64,000 bases of DNA from Aurifilum marmelostoma. Its lineage: Eukaryota; Ascomycota; Sordariomycetes; Diaporthales; Cryphonectriaceae. Shown here in pieces: positions 37,292-49,146 of this stretch. The notes under the pieces were generated by a model. That model made no database searches. It had not been told where the DNA came from and worked only from the letters and a program-made list of their open reading frames with translations. Each line of letters starts with the position of its first letter. Position 1 is the stretch's first letter. A program made the translations under genes and the position numbers. The stretch is from positions 1,860,001 to 1,924,000 of the forward strand of contig JAMXSV010000010.1 of assembly GCA_027559495.1 (NCBI GenBank), in the 5' to 3' direction.

Positions 37292-39516
37292 TTCGCAAAA
37301 TACCACGAGAAGTACGCGACAACCCAATGTGTCGGCTAACAACGGCGATTGGACCGCGACAACTGGAGCAACATCTCATCCAGTCAGCGAGAGGTAGCCG
37401 GCTTATCTAAGTAAGCAGAAATAAAAGAAATGAGACTGTGGATCTACCGGATCATGCACGGGGCAGGGCCTAGGACTTTCTTCTTTGGAGCAGGTTAATT
37501 ATTGTGGGAAGTCGAGTAGACATTCTATTTCGAAAACGGAGGAAGAAAAGCAAGTTGACGCGCGTAACTACCATGCAATCTCGAGACAGGTGGCTTGCTT
37601 GATCAGTCGTACACTGTTAAGACACGCTCATTAGATTTCTAGAAAAAAAAAAAAGACCGAGATGCTTACCAAAATCCGTTGATCCAGGCCACATCTCATA
37701 TTCCTTAATTAAGTGTATCCAGCGGATACTATTGAACATGTTCAGATTGCTCGTTTCGACTGGACGTGAGCTCGTGAGTGGCCTAGCTTGACATTGGAGA
37801 CACAGCGTCATTTCTAAAGGATTTTGTCAGCTAGCTTTAATCATCGGAAATACTACTCATCCCAACATGGCCTCTGATATTGAGGTAATAAGCGGATGAG
37901 AATTTGGAACCCGTACGACGTTTCACCGCGGCCACCACCGGACCACGAGACATTTGGAGGGCTATCCGAGGTTTGCAGCTGCCTTCGGTATCTAGAGGGC
38001 ATATCATGAGAACGCGTGATGTACAGAATGTGTGTTTGCTAAACGAAACTTAGATTAAGACCAGGTCGTATCTATGTCCTTACATATATTCCATGTCTGG
38101 TGGGCGGAGAGGGTCTTCCGCCGGATTTCTCCGTCCAGTCCGCCCGGGTCCGGGGTTCCTAGGGTTTTTCCTCAAGTGTTCGTTCGAGGTACACTAATGA
38201 CTATGAGTAATTTTCTCTTTCTTGGGATCTTCTCACAAGTTTATCTGTGAATCTTTGGGCTCTGAAGTTCTTCTGCCATAAGGCTGACAGTAAGTTAAGA
38301 CGCTTGCTTGGCTTGCGGAAACAGTTCCACAGGCCAAGCTTTGTGCTGCATTGCGACAGTGCCTTGGCACGCCTTGGAAGATCTGGGGAATTTGCAGTCG
38401 AGAGACCAGTGGTTCCGCACCATTCTACATCCACGGGTATCAGCCGACCAAGCCTCTAAGGCGTACAATGTAAGCCCTTGGAGATACAATACCTGTCGTT
38501 GAGACTCACCGCTCAGCGTTGTCCCTGAAGCGGGACAACTTCCTTCTTCCTCCAACCGCCTTTGTTCCTTACCAATAGAGTCAATGGCAAGGTTTGACCT
38601 GTGGACAGATGGTGTTATGATGTGGTCCTCGTTTGAGTTCCCGCCACTCAATCAAGCATGTATGAACCAGAATTCCACCAATCTGCTGCCAAGCTTTAGA
38701 TTGTGCGGGGATCCAGCAACAGCCTGCTGAAACTGTCTACAAGCTGGCCGTAGAAAGCACTGATTCAGTGAGGCTTTGTGGGGGTTGAACCCAGACCAGC
38801 GGGTCGACCGCCCCTGCAGGAGGTCGGTTCATCTCCGGATCGGCAGCGTCTCCACCAAACAAGCACAAACGTCAACGTCAGAGAGAGTGTGTGTGCAGCT
38901 CCCTGTTCGCCACGCTTTTCTATGGTACCATGGCTAGACGAGGTTATACAACTGCCTCGCTGTCTTTCGAGAGCCCGAGGTCTCCAAACAACCTACCTCA
39001 CCGACCGAAGAGGCGCAAGAGAAGATGAGAAGAAGAAAAGAAAAATTGAAGATAAGTACATGAATACATATTCCCTCGTGTATCCTTCCACCGTGCTTAT
39101 ACATCGGCACTGACAACTAGAAGATGCTTGGAATGGATGCGGGCTCCACAACAACTATGCCGCTAGGACAAAATTCAGGGGCGTTCTCCGCGAGGCTTTC
39201 TTCTCTCTCACCTGAGGCTGTACGGCATCATGCGAGAGGTCATTTCCGGCGGTCCATGGGAGGCAAATAGACGGCAAGGCAGAGAGGGGCCAGGTGAAGA
39301 AAGGCAGGAAGGACAGAACAGAGAAGAAAAGAAGACGGGAGGAAAGCCTTAAAAGGCTCGACATTCCTCCTTCTTAGACTATCACTCGAAAGAACTGGTC
39401 CTCATCAGCTACAGTCACTCCTTGCTATATAATAATATTTCATTCTTCACACGCACACACACGCTCTTTTACCAAAAAAATCATCTATTCACATATTGCA
39501 TACACGAGAAATCATA
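37292..39516. other. Intergenic, 2.2 kb, no gene seen
   Basis: Only short overlapping frames occur. The right end is the GH28 promoter and a CA-rich leader (39448-39470). The middle is moderately AT-rich. Confidence 0.55.
39426..39436 (+). promoter_or_regulatory. TATA box of the GH28 gene
   Basis: TATATAATAAT lies about 90 bp before the polygalacturonase ATG, followed by a C/A-rich leader. The position and match are good. Confidence 0.5.
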
Positions 39517-40839
39517 ATGCAGCTCCAACTTTCCTTGGCTGCCCTCGCGGGTGCCCTGGCCGTCACGGCCGAGCCTGCTCCCGCGCCCACGCCTGCTCCC
39601 AGCCCGAAGGAGGTCGAACGCGCCATCCAGGAGCGCGCCGCCACCTGCACGTTCACAGGCACCGCGGGCTACTCCTCGGCCAGCAAGTCCAAGGCCTCCT
39701 GCTCCACCATCATCCTGGATGATCTTACCGTGCCCGCCGGTGAGACCCTGGACATGACTGATCTCGAGACGGGAACGGTTGTCATCTTTGAAGGCACTAC
39801 GACGTGGGAGTATGAGGAGTGGGACGGCCCTCTCTTCGCCGTGTCGGGGACCAACATCAAGGTCGCTGGCACGAGCAGCGCTGTCCTCGATGGCCAGGGT
39901 GCACTGTGGTGGGATGGCGAAGGCGACGATGGCATTTCGAAGCCCAAGTTCTTCCAGGCCCACGACCTGACGTCCTCGACGATCGAGAACATTTACATCC
40001 TGAATCCTCCTCACCAGGTGTTCTCGATCAACGGTGCGGATACGCTTACCGTGGCGGATGTCACGATCGACGCAAGCGATGGCGATACGGATGATCTCGG
40101 CGCCAACACAGACTGTTTCGATATTGGCGCCTCCGACTCCGTAACTATCACAGGAGCAACTTGCTACAACCAGGATGATTGCGTGGCTGTCAACTCGGGC
40201 ACAAACATCATCTTCACGGGAGGACTCTGCTCTGGTGGCCATGGTCTGTCCATCGGCAGCGTTGGTGGTCGTGACGACAGTAAGTTTACATAACATGATG
40301 GGTTCCCAAAAGTAAAGAACAAGAGGTCTGACATTGACACACGTTTTCAAAGACACCGTGGACACTGTACTATTCGAGAGCAGCACCATCGAGAACTCTC
40401 AGAACGGTGTTCGCATCAAGGTGAGATCTCCCTTCCGAAGCCCTGTAGACGCACTTGCTCTTTACTTGATAGACGTCGCACTGCACAGATACTGTAATAC
40501 TAACTTTGCGTGTTCCATCACTACTTTTAGACCATCTCGGGCGACACGGGCTCGGTCACGGGTGTTACCTACAAGGACATCACCCTCAAGGACATTACCA
40601 AGTACGGCATCTACGTCACCCAGGCCTACAACGGAGATGATGCCACCACTGGTGTCCCCATCACGGGCTTTGAGCTGGATGGAGTCACTGGCACTGTCGA
40701 GGATACCGCCTACAGCGTGTGGATCGACTGCGGCTCTACCAGCTCCTGCTCCAGCTGGACGTGGGAGAGCGTCGATGTCACTGGCGGCAAGGGCACTGAC
40801 TGCACCAACGAGCCCAGCGCTGCTTCAGGCTACTGCTAG
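39517..40839 (+). CDS. Secreted GH28 endopolygalacturonase
   Basis: Pectin-degrading hydrolase of 379 aa that cleaves internal alpha-1,4 links of polygalacturonic acid. Exons are 39517-40279, 40353-40420 and 40531-40839, all phases matching. A signal peptide (MQLQLSLAALAGALAVTA) is followed by a Pro/Ala-rich propeptide ending near ERAA, a possible Kex2-like maturation region. All GH28 active-site motifs are seen: N197-T-D199, D220-D221, G-H242-G and R275-I-K277. It ends GYC with paired C-terminal cysteines as in the family. It is typical of plant-associated fungi and is often induced by pectin and repressed by glucose; that regulation is family knowledge, not shown here. Confidence 0.95.
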
Positions 40840-41879
40840 AGGAAGCGGATGTGACGAGACGTTACTGTGTCTTTCACAGTTCACATATTTCACCTTTATA
40901 ATTGTACATATCACTGTCTTCTGTGGTAGAGAAACAATACATACTATTGCAATGTAGCACCAGTCATTCGCTCTCGTTTCTACATGACGGCCACAGTATC
41001 GACACAAATAGAGCACATGGTGCCTCCAGACAATTGGTGAAGACAAGGGAGGTCGATCGATCACCAGATGTTTGCAAATGCTCGCCGTGGTAAAGAACTT
41101 CATTATAAGCTCTGTGAGGGGTACTTGAGTGGATTGGACCTAATTACAGGCAACCAGACAAATATATACCTCGAGACTCAAAAAGCAAGCCTTCTCCGGT
41201 TGCAGGAGCCATTTGTTAGGGTACTGATGATATAAATTGTGAATGGCTTCTACCATACTTTCTCCCCCTCCCCCTCCTCTTTCCTCTCTTCTGCCTTCCC
41301 TTCGTAGGAAGGTGGACCCCCCAAACCTACCGGCTTATGAATAGTCTAATAGTCAAAGATATTGACTATTTCTTCTTTTTTCCTCTAATGAAGGACATTC
41401 CTGATTAGGCCAAACCTCAGACTGACCAGAGCTGGAATCGAAACAAATAGCCAATTATTTCTTAAAGGCTACATTCATATTAAGTTCTAGCCCCCTTCTT
41501 ATTCTGTATTCATTCATTTCCTCTTCTTATACGCAGAGCTGCGCAGGATAAAGAACCATTCTGATAAATAGCACATACATGAGCATAAAAATACCGGTAA
41601 TAATTCTCCGTCCTGCATACGCCACATGTTAAATAACCCGAACAATAATCATGTATTGTCTCACCTGGCGTTCGAAGACGGACGTCGCCTTACAGCAGAA
41701 CCCCAATAATCTGGCAAACCCGGGAAAACCTCGGGCAGTTTTCTCCTCCCCCATTCAACGTCAGTCTTGGCACTATTTAGGAAACCTTTTTCGGGATAAT
41801 TGCTTTCTGCAGCTCTCGTTCGTCCTTCATCGCCCGCACGCTCCCTGGGTACATATGGAGAGCAGAGCAAATATTGGAG
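40840..41879. other. Intergenic between GH28 and the MFS gene
   Basis: About 1 kb with C/T-rich stretches (41260-41310, 41480-41530). No gene is seen. It holds the GH28 3' UTR and the MFS promoter. Confidence 0.6.
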
Positions 41880-43319
41880 ATGGCCCCTCGTGTGCGACCC
41901 GAGAGTGAACCGTTGCTGAGGGTGATTTCTCCTATACCATACGAGGATGATCCGAGCAGTGTGCAGGACAGCAGCAGCACAAGAGCGCAGAGAGGAGTCC
42001 CTGCTGGAGAAGAGCCGACCAATAACAGCCACTATGATTTCCTCTTCAAATTCTCGGCTACTCTGCTTTCCTTCTTTGTCATGGGTCTGATCATCTCCAC
42101 GCCCGGCGTCATCCTTCCTCACCTCGAGGCGTACTTCCACCTCAACGACATACAGGCTTCATTGATCTTTCTCGCGGCCCCGGTCGGCTACCTCGTCGGA
42201 GCGCGGCTCAACGCCCCGATCCATCGGCATCTGGGCCAGAGAGGCATCGCAACAATCGCGCCCATCTGTCAGGTCGTGTTCACAGGGACAGTGGCGACGC
42301 TGCACCGCCCACAGGCTGGTGGATTCCAGCTCTTCCTGCTCACAACGGCTATTGGCCAGGTTGGCACCGGACTCCTTGACGGATCATGGTGTGCTTGGGC
42401 AGGAGGTCTAGGAGGGCAAAGGACCAACACCGTACAGGGTCTTCTTCACGGATTTTTCTCGCTCGGTGCTGGGCTGGGGCCTTTTCTGGCCGGGACCATG
42501 TTCTCTGTGGCAAAGAGTCCGTGGTGGTCATGGTACTACGTCCTGCTCGCAGCAGTCATGTGCCAGGGCCTCGTTCTGTGCCTGGCCTTCCGCCTCGAGG
42601 ACAGCACGCGCTACCACAACGAGCTCGAAACGTCCAAGCGGGAAAGCGCGGACACGGCCCACGAAGATGACGATCGGGCTTCAGGGTCGGTGAAACCAGA
42701 CAGCATCTTCAGATACCGAGTATTGTGGACATGTGCAGTCTACTTTCTAGCCTACGTCGGCACAGAGGGCGCCATATCAGGCTGGATCGTCACCTTTATG
42801 CTCCGCGCCCGCGCCGCATCGACCCTGCTCGCGAGCATCTCGTCCTCCTGCTTCTGGGTCAGCATGTCAGCCGGCCGCCTCGTGCTGGGCACCGTGACGG
42901 ACCGGCTCGGCGTGCGCAGGGCCACCTCGGCGTACCTGCTCCTCGCCGTCCTGGCGCAAGCCCTCCTGGCCGCCGTCAACTCGGCCCCCGTCTCGGTAGC
43001 AGCCGTAGCGGCCGTCGGCTTCTTCCTAGGCCCCATCTTCCCCTCGGGGATCGTCATGGTCGCCCGCCTGCTGCCCAAGCACCTCCACGTCGCGGCGGTG
43101 TCTCTTGTCTGCTCTGTGGGCCAGGTCGGGGCGGCGCTGTTACCGTTTGCGCTGGGGTCGCTGGCGCAGTGGCTTGGCATCCGTGTCTTTCAGGTCTTCA
43201 TCCTGGCCATGCTCCTGGCGGCGCTGCTTCTCTGGCTGGCGTTTCCGGATCTTGACCGACGCCGGACCAAGGACGTAACAGCGCGAGGCGGCTGCGATCA
43301 TGTCGCCTCGCAAGGATGA
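41880..43319 (+). CDS. MFS transporter
   Basis: Major facilitator superfamily membrane protein of 479 aa in a single exon. A cytosolic N terminus of about 50 residues precedes the first helix (FSATLLSFFVMGLIISTPGV). About 12 hydrophobic helices follow, in two halves separated by an acidic loop near residue 260 (AHEDDDRASGS). The helix 2-3 loop reads GARLNAPIHRHLGQRG and the helix 8-9 loop GRLVLGTVTDRLGVRR, the MFS signature positions. It resembles the fungal Bsc6-like/sugar-porter-distant group; the substrate cannot be told. It neighbours a polygalacturonase, but co-function is not shown. The ATG at 41880 is the first true ATG in frame. Confidence 0.85.
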   Translation: MAPRVRPESEPLLRVISPIPYEDDPSSVQDSSSTRAQRGVPAGEEPTNNSHYDFLFKFSATLLSFFVMGLIISTPGVILPHLEAYFHLNDIQASLIFLAAPVGYLVGARLNAPIHRHLGQRGIATIAPICQVVFTGTVATLHRPQAGGFQLFLLTTAIGQVGTGLLDGSWCAWAGGLGGQRTNTVQGLLHGFFSLGAGLGPFLAGTMFSVAKSPWWSWYYVLLAAVMCQGLVLCLAFRLEDSTRYHNELETSKRESADTAHEDDDRASGSVKPDSIFRYRVLWTCAVYFLAYVGTEGAISGWIVTFMLRARAASTLLASISSSCFWVSMSAGRLVLGTVTDRLGVRRATSAYLLLAVLAQALLAAVNSAPVSVAAVAAVGFFLGPIFPSGIVMVARLLPKHLHVAAVSLVCSVGQVGAALLPFALGSLAQWLGIRVFQVFILAMLLAALLLWLAFPDLDRRRTKDVTARGGCDHVASQG

Positions 43320-43727
43320 AACTTCATCTGAACTGACAACCGCACCCCTTGCTGCCGAGGATGAGATGCTTCATCAAAAAAAAAAAGATAGGGATTCATC
43401 TTTTAGAGAGCCGGCTTGGGGATTTGCACCGGGGATGTGTGAATTATGCAGGCCTGCAGTACGTCGGATGCGGGCCTCGGGATGCGCTGTGACCATGTTG
43501 GCCTGCAGCGACATACCACTCCTACGGTACTTTTGCCCCCTGCCGGAGATCAGGTCCAAAACGTCCATCACTTCAAACACAGTAAAAGAGTGTGGCAAGC
43601 TCAACCCTGTTTGACAACCCTTCCCTTTCTCATGCAATCAATGCATTTTGCGTCATTCTGGTTGGGGCAACTGCTGGGGGAGGGGGTTTCAAAACCACGG
43701 GCGATGACGAGGGCAGCGCTCACTGCC

Positions 43728-43728
<1 letters not shown>

Positions 43729-43764
<36 letters not shown>
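43729..43764. repeat. TG dinucleotide microsatellite (18 units)
   Basis: Perfect TG repeat in non-coding DNA between the MFS and GH125 genes. Confidence 0.95.
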
Positions 43765-43768
<4 letters not shown>

Positions 43769-43955
43769 CGTGCGCTGGAAGAGGAACCACAGTGGAAGAT
43801 GGCAAATGTTTTCAAAGAGAGATACAAGCCATTGAGGGATATCTGAGACATCTACGCAATGGGCATGAATGATCACCGTTCATAATCGCCCGCAGATCTG
43901 AGGTTTCCTGACCAGGCCCGGCACTTGTAAGGCTGGTTGAGGACGACTATGACTC

Positions 43956-43982
43956 TTTTTTTTTTTTTTTTTTTTTTTTTTT
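43956..43982. repeat. Poly-T tract (27 nt)
   Basis: Homopolymer T followed by C/T-rich sequence. Its length is likely to be uncertain in the assembly. Confidence 0.9.
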
Positions 43983-44922
43983 CCCCTTTCCCCTTGGTTT
44001 AGACAATCGAAGATCGACTTTGTGGGCGGTAAGATAGAAATTGCTCGGAAAAGTCCCATCTCCCGCTGTAGTAAAAGATCGACATACGGTCAGTCCTCTG
44101 CGAGTTTCAGCAGGAATGGGATCCAAAGGCTGGAACGGCAACACTTTCTGGGTGACATGGGCACCTGGATGCAAGTCGTCCCCATAGGGCTGATACCACA
44201 GCGGCGGCTTGGAAGAGAAGTACATGACAATGTGACAGCAGACCATTTCAGGAAATTAAGCATGCTCCTTGGAATATCTGGCACACTGACATAGTTCATC
44301 CTATATAAGTCTGGCAGACAGGCAGGGTGGCCTTTTCTGAATTTATTTTTTTATCATTCTTATCATCTGTAGTAGTATAAGCCCTGAATTACAGGATTGG
44401 GACAGCGCCAAACTGTTGGTGTCCACATAGCCTCTGTGGGTCATATGTTTCAAAGTGGTGCTCTCCCAACATCGCCAGTTTCTCTGTAAGGACTCGGGCA
44501 CTACAGTACTACAGTATGTACAGTAGCAAGCAGTAGGCTGGGACCCCTGGATTTCAGCTGATGGCAGTGAGTGAGAGCGCCCCCGCCCCGGATTTAGAAG
44601 CGAAAAAGAAAACAGCCCCTGGCTCATGCACCACAGCTGCAGCTTGGTCCTTGGGCCCCTCTCCCCCCTCGAAAGGTGTGGCTCTCTGGAGCGCGCTCGG
44701 CCAATGTATTGCTGCAGTTGACGGCGTCTGCACAGCTTGGCATGCTTCGACGGTGGACCCTTTGTTTCTTAATGGCGTTTAGAAGGAGGGGAGGCTTCTC
44801 AAGAGTTCGGCGATCCTCCGCGGCCTCGATCATCTCTCTCTCTCTCTCTCTTCCACACTCATTTTCTAATTAATAACCACTCTTTCTGTTGGCTCATCTG
44901 TCGTCAATCTCGGCCAGGCCTT

Positions 44923-44930
44923 TATAAATA
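44923..44930 (+). promoter_or_regulatory. TATA-like box upstream of GH125
   Basis: TATAAATA lies about 490 bp before the GH125 ATG. If used, the leader is long and may contain an intron. Confidence 0.35.
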
Positions 44931-45418
44931 TATTACGACTTACACATCACTCTGCCTTCAGTGACTCCCCGAACCTCAAATCTCCCCTAATTGTTCCGGT
45001 ACTCTTCAGCCCAGGATCGAGTCAGACACTCCGCAGCACAACGCCTCACGGAGGTTTTAAATACAACATCTCCTCCGCGTCGGAAGTTTGACCCCTGAAC
45101 CTAACCCAACTGATCAATTGATCAATCACCTGCTCTGCGCCACTCACTCTGCTAAACATTCCCTATCGATTACGCTCAAGGAAGAACGCCTTCAATCTTG
45201 GTGTCAACAAGGATATCAAAAGGGAAAGAGACAATCATCCTCTCTCTCTCCCCTTTTTATTACTGTAGGCTGCAAGATACTGCCCCTCATTCCGCGGATT
45301 GGGGAATTAGGAGAGGAAGACCAACCACTGCCCGCCGAGATGACCAACACCAGCGACCTCTCATCACAATAGTAACCCAACTCTCTTAACCCCTCCTCCC
45401 TCCCTCTCCTCGTCCGCT

Positions 45419-47622
45419 ATGAAGAGAGTCAGGATCCAGTCGGCCCACGGCATCCTCATCCCCGGCGGCCTGGCCAACTCCCCGCGCCGCGCCATGTGGA
45501 GGTCCCGCCAGCAGACCCTGACCACCTTCGTGGCGGCCCTGGTCCTGTACGGCGTCCTGTGCACCACCCGGAACATCCTGCGCGAGGCGGACATCATCCC
45601 CGAGGTGCCGCTCGACGCCGCCACCACGCCGCCCTATGTCTACGAGGAGGCCTCAGGCACCGTGGTTCCTGTGTCGACGCACGAGAACTGCCCCGAGTAT
45701 GGACGCTACGCCGCACAGAGGCATGGCCCGTTCACGGGCGGCCGGTATGACCTGCCGTACCAGAGACCCGCGGACGAGTGCAGGAAGGTGGTGATCCCAG
45801 AGGTGGAGGCGGTCATTGTCGAGATGAACAAGACCATCAAGGATCCGGACCTGTTCAGGCTGTTTGAGAATTGCTTTCCCAACACCCTGGACACGTCTGT
45901 CACCTGGACGGGTGTGTCCAACGCAAATGTAAAGCAGGAGGTGTGTGATGATGAACAAAAAAAAAAAAAAAAAGCCTGGCTTTTTGTGTGTGTGGCTGAC
46001 TGGCTGACTTTTTCTTTTCTTTTTTTTCTCTCTCTATAGTTGACATTCATCACGACGGGTGATATCCACGCCATGTGGCTCCGTGACTCGGCCAACCAGC
46101 TGCAGAGCTACGTGAGCCTGCTCAGTCCACCCCAGCCACCATCCTCTTCTTCCTCTTCTTCCTCTTCCTCATCGTCGAGGCTCGCCTCCCTCTTCCGTGG
46201 CGCCATCAACCTCCAGGCCCGCTACATCCTCGCCTCACCCCACTGCAATGCCTTCCAGCCGCCCGTCGAGGCCGACATGGCCCCTGGCAACGACGGCAAC
46301 AGGCACGACCGCGTGTGGCCGCCGTACAAGCCCGAGGTGGTCTTTGAGTGCAAGTACGAGCTGGACAGCCTGGCTGCCTTCCTGCAGCTGAGCTGGGACT
46401 ACTACAGCCGGACCAAGGACGCGCGGTTCTTTGTCGAGGCGAGCAGGTCTGGTTTCACGACGACAGGAAAGAAGGACAAGAGGGGAGCGAGGAGGAGGAA
46501 GAAGACGCAGAAGCATGGCGCGGAGGGGTGGATGGACGCAGTCATCAACATCCTGGACACGGCCGAGGAGATGCGCATGGCCACGTACAGCGAGGACGGG
46601 AGGGTGCCCGACAGCCCGTACCGCTTCGAGAGGGCCTCCACGGTGCCGACTGAGACACTGGCCAACCGCGGCAACGGGAGCCCTGTCAAGGGCGGCACGG
46701 GCCTGGTTCGGAGCGGGTTCAGGCCCAGCGATGATGCCACCACTTATCAGTTCCTGATCCCGGCCAACATGATGCTCGTCAAGTATCTCGAGCAGTGTGC
46801 AGAGATCATGGCCAAGGTGGAGAAGGAGGAAGAACGGCTGGCTGCGGCGGCGGCGGCGGCGGCGGCGGAGCGGGAGAGTCAGCGGTCCCAGGGTGTGTTG
46901 GCTGATGAGGCGGAGGGACAAGGAGAAGAAGAAGAAGACAAGGATGGTGCGGAGGGCGAGGGCAACGACGAGACTGTGACGGAGAGGATGCGCCGCATTG
47001 CCAAGGAGATCCGAAAGGGTATTGAAAAGCACGCCAAGGTTGCCCATCCGGACTTTGGCGAGATCCTCGCTTACGAGGTCGATGGTTTTGCATCAAAGAG
47101 CATGATGGTATGTGCGAACAAACCAGAACAATTCACTCCGTCGCCGATTTCACGTCATGACTGGGGGGGACAATCGAGCTAAACAAGCAGCAGGACGACG
47201 CCAACCTCCCATCTCTCCTCTCCTCTCCCCTGACGGGCTACATCGCCCGCACCGACCCCATCTACCGCGCCACCCGCAAGTTCGTCCTCTCCCACGCCAA
47301 CCCTTACTACGACCACGGCTCCGTCATCAACGGCACGGGCGGCCCTCACATCGGGCCCGGCATGGTCTGGCCCATGTCTCTGATCGTCGGCATCATGACC
47401 ACCGACGACGACGACGAGATCAAGAACATGCTGTCACAGATCCTGTCCTCCACGGCCGGCTTGGGTCTGATCCACGAGAGCGTCAATGTTCACAACCAGG
47501 ACGTGTGGACCCGGAGCTGGTTCTCGTGGGCGAACGGCCTGTTTGGCCAGATGATTCTGGATCTCAAGGAGAGGAAACCGCATATCCTCAAGACGAGCTT
47601 CCAAGGCGACAAGTCGAAATGA
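45419..47622 (+). CDS. GH125 exo-alpha-1,6-mannosidase-like protein (Mug157 family)
   Basis: A 672-aa type II membrane protein of the GH125/Mug157 (DUF1237) family, expected in the Golgi or secretory pathway trimming alpha-1,6-mannose. Exons are 45419-45940, 46040-47107 and 47194-47622, phase 0 throughout. A TM anchor lies at about 33-50. Family text includes TFITTGDIHAMWLRDSANQL, FECKYELDSLAAFLQLSW, GYIARTDPIY and GGPHIGPGMVWPMSLI. Unusual low-complexity insertions are a Ser run near 46145-46178, a KKDKRGARRRKK basic stretch, and an Ala-run plus acidic Glu-rich segment (46840-46975). The first intron carries an A18 tract. These insertions sit between conserved blocks and probably form surface loops. 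Confidence 0.9.
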
Positions 47623-47849
47623 AAGGGTCACCAAAGTGTCTTGGACATGGGCAAACTTTTGTTTAAAAAAAGAAAAGAAATTGGGATACGCTCCTATCTG
47701 GAATCCAAAAGACTACCCTCCAACACCAAAACGGGGTATCAAATGAAAAAGAGCCAAAGAAGCCGAAAACTCCTCTGGTCTTGGCCGCCAAATCAGAACG
47801 AACAGCCAGCTGTTCTTATTTGTCTCCCCGAGGAGCTTCTGGTGCTCCA

Positions 47850-48287
47850 TCATGCCGAGCAGCTACCGCTCACGATAGTCTGCGGCGGTGCGATCGTCGC
47901 CCCATTATCCGTGCCGACCACGGTCAGCTTGACGCCGTTGACCCCTGTGAACGCGCAGTTGCCCGCGCCGACCTGTGCGATAGCGTCCACCGAGATGGGA
48001 TTGGCTATACGAGCAAGAGTCAACAAGGCTTGTTCTGGGGTTTTCATTTGTCATCATCTCCTGAGGGAAGGGTCTTGGGGGCGGTGTGACGTTCGAAACG
48101 TACGGATCTGGAATGTACTCCCGTCGAGAGGAGCGTTAACTGTGAACGAGGCGCCAGCGCCCTGGAAGGTCAGCTGCGTCGTGGTGCCCGCCGTGGTTGT
48201 TGTGTTGGATGCCTGGCGGTACTCGAGGGTCGGGAAGGCCGTAGCGAGCCCGACGAAGGAGAGCATGAGTGCTAGCAGAAACTCCAT
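47850..48287 (-). CDS. Small secreted protein, unrecognised
   Basis: A 112-aa protein from exons 48287-48104 and 48004-47850, phase consistent. A signal peptide (MEFLLALMLSFVGLATA) is followed by a Thr-rich mature start with an N-glycosylation sequon (NTT) and a beta-rich domain with only two cysteines, in GAGNCAF and the last residues SGSCSA. No named family is recognised. It could be a cell-surface or effector-like protein, which is inference from size and signal peptide only. The gene is convergent with the GH125 gene, with 227 bp between stops. Confidence 0.75.
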
Positions 48288-49146
48288 TTTCGGATACTCT
48301 AGACAGAGAAGGACGGAGAAAGAAGAAGAAAAGAAAGATGTATATTGTTGATCCGAATCGATGTCGAAACAGTCGTCGAGAAGGAGCTAATGAATCTTGT
48401 GGGATTGGATGAAATCCAGAGCCGTAAGATAAATAGAGAAATGGATCAAGAGAGACCTGGCCGGGAATCGAGAAACCCAGCGACGCGATAGGTGAATCAA
48501 GAGCCAGATCAGTGAGTTTATATAAAACACTTGAAAAAAGCTCTTTTCATGGCTCCGTACGGCAACTGGCCACCCGGTGTAGAACTTTGTTTCTTGTCTC
48601 ATCCTGCTTCGTGAGGGCGTGGCGGTGTCGTCCCCTGTGTCGATCGCGCATGAAACCCCCGGGCCTCCACCAGTTTTCGTGTAGCTTCAAACCGTGAAGG
48701 AGGTAATTTTCTTTCATCGATACTGAGGGCTCGCAAGGTTTAGAAGACAAGTTTATGCTTGCTCGAGCTTTGGATCCCTACGGAGACGTTTGAGTCACAA
48801 CTAACAAGTCGAAGCCGTCGGAATGATGGTCTGCGAGTCCAACAGGCAGACTAGAACAAGACCCGCAAGCGCAAGTCAGGGTGAGTCAAATGCAGGTGCG
48901 AGGGACTTGATGATACCCTCACAAGACATGACCGATTGATTTTGTTATCTCACTCTACTTCATTGGTTGCATGATTTCGAAAGCTTCGTATGAGGGAGAG
49001 TCGGCCGTAGTGTTGAGAAATTGTGATGTAGACAAAATGACTGGCGCCGTTCCTCACTCCAAAGCTACCTGATCTCAACGGTGACTACTGGTATTTTTTT
49101 TTTTTTTTGATGCCATTTTCACCGACCACAACGCCGTCATTCACAT
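48288..49146. other. Intergenic, promoter of the small secreted protein
   Basis: The minus strand reads TATATAA near 48525-48518, about 230 bp before the small secreted protein start, followed by an A/G-poor, C/T-rich leader. The right end is the hul5 3' flank with a T18-type run near 49093-49109. No gene is seen. Confidence 0.55.

Larger units (their letters stand above)
43320..45418. other. Intergenic, 2.1 kb, simple repeats, promoter of GH125 gene
   Basis: Holds the TG and poly-T repeats listed separately, a CT-repeat near 44836-44852 and a TATA-like box at 44923-44930. The last 480 bp are C/T-rich and probably a long leader of the GH125 gene. No protein gene is supported. Confidence 0.55.

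Noticed and set aside
38600..38860. Possible tRNA-like segment (ggttgaaccc word)
   Set aside because: No cloverleaf with matching acceptor and anticodon arms could be built by eye.
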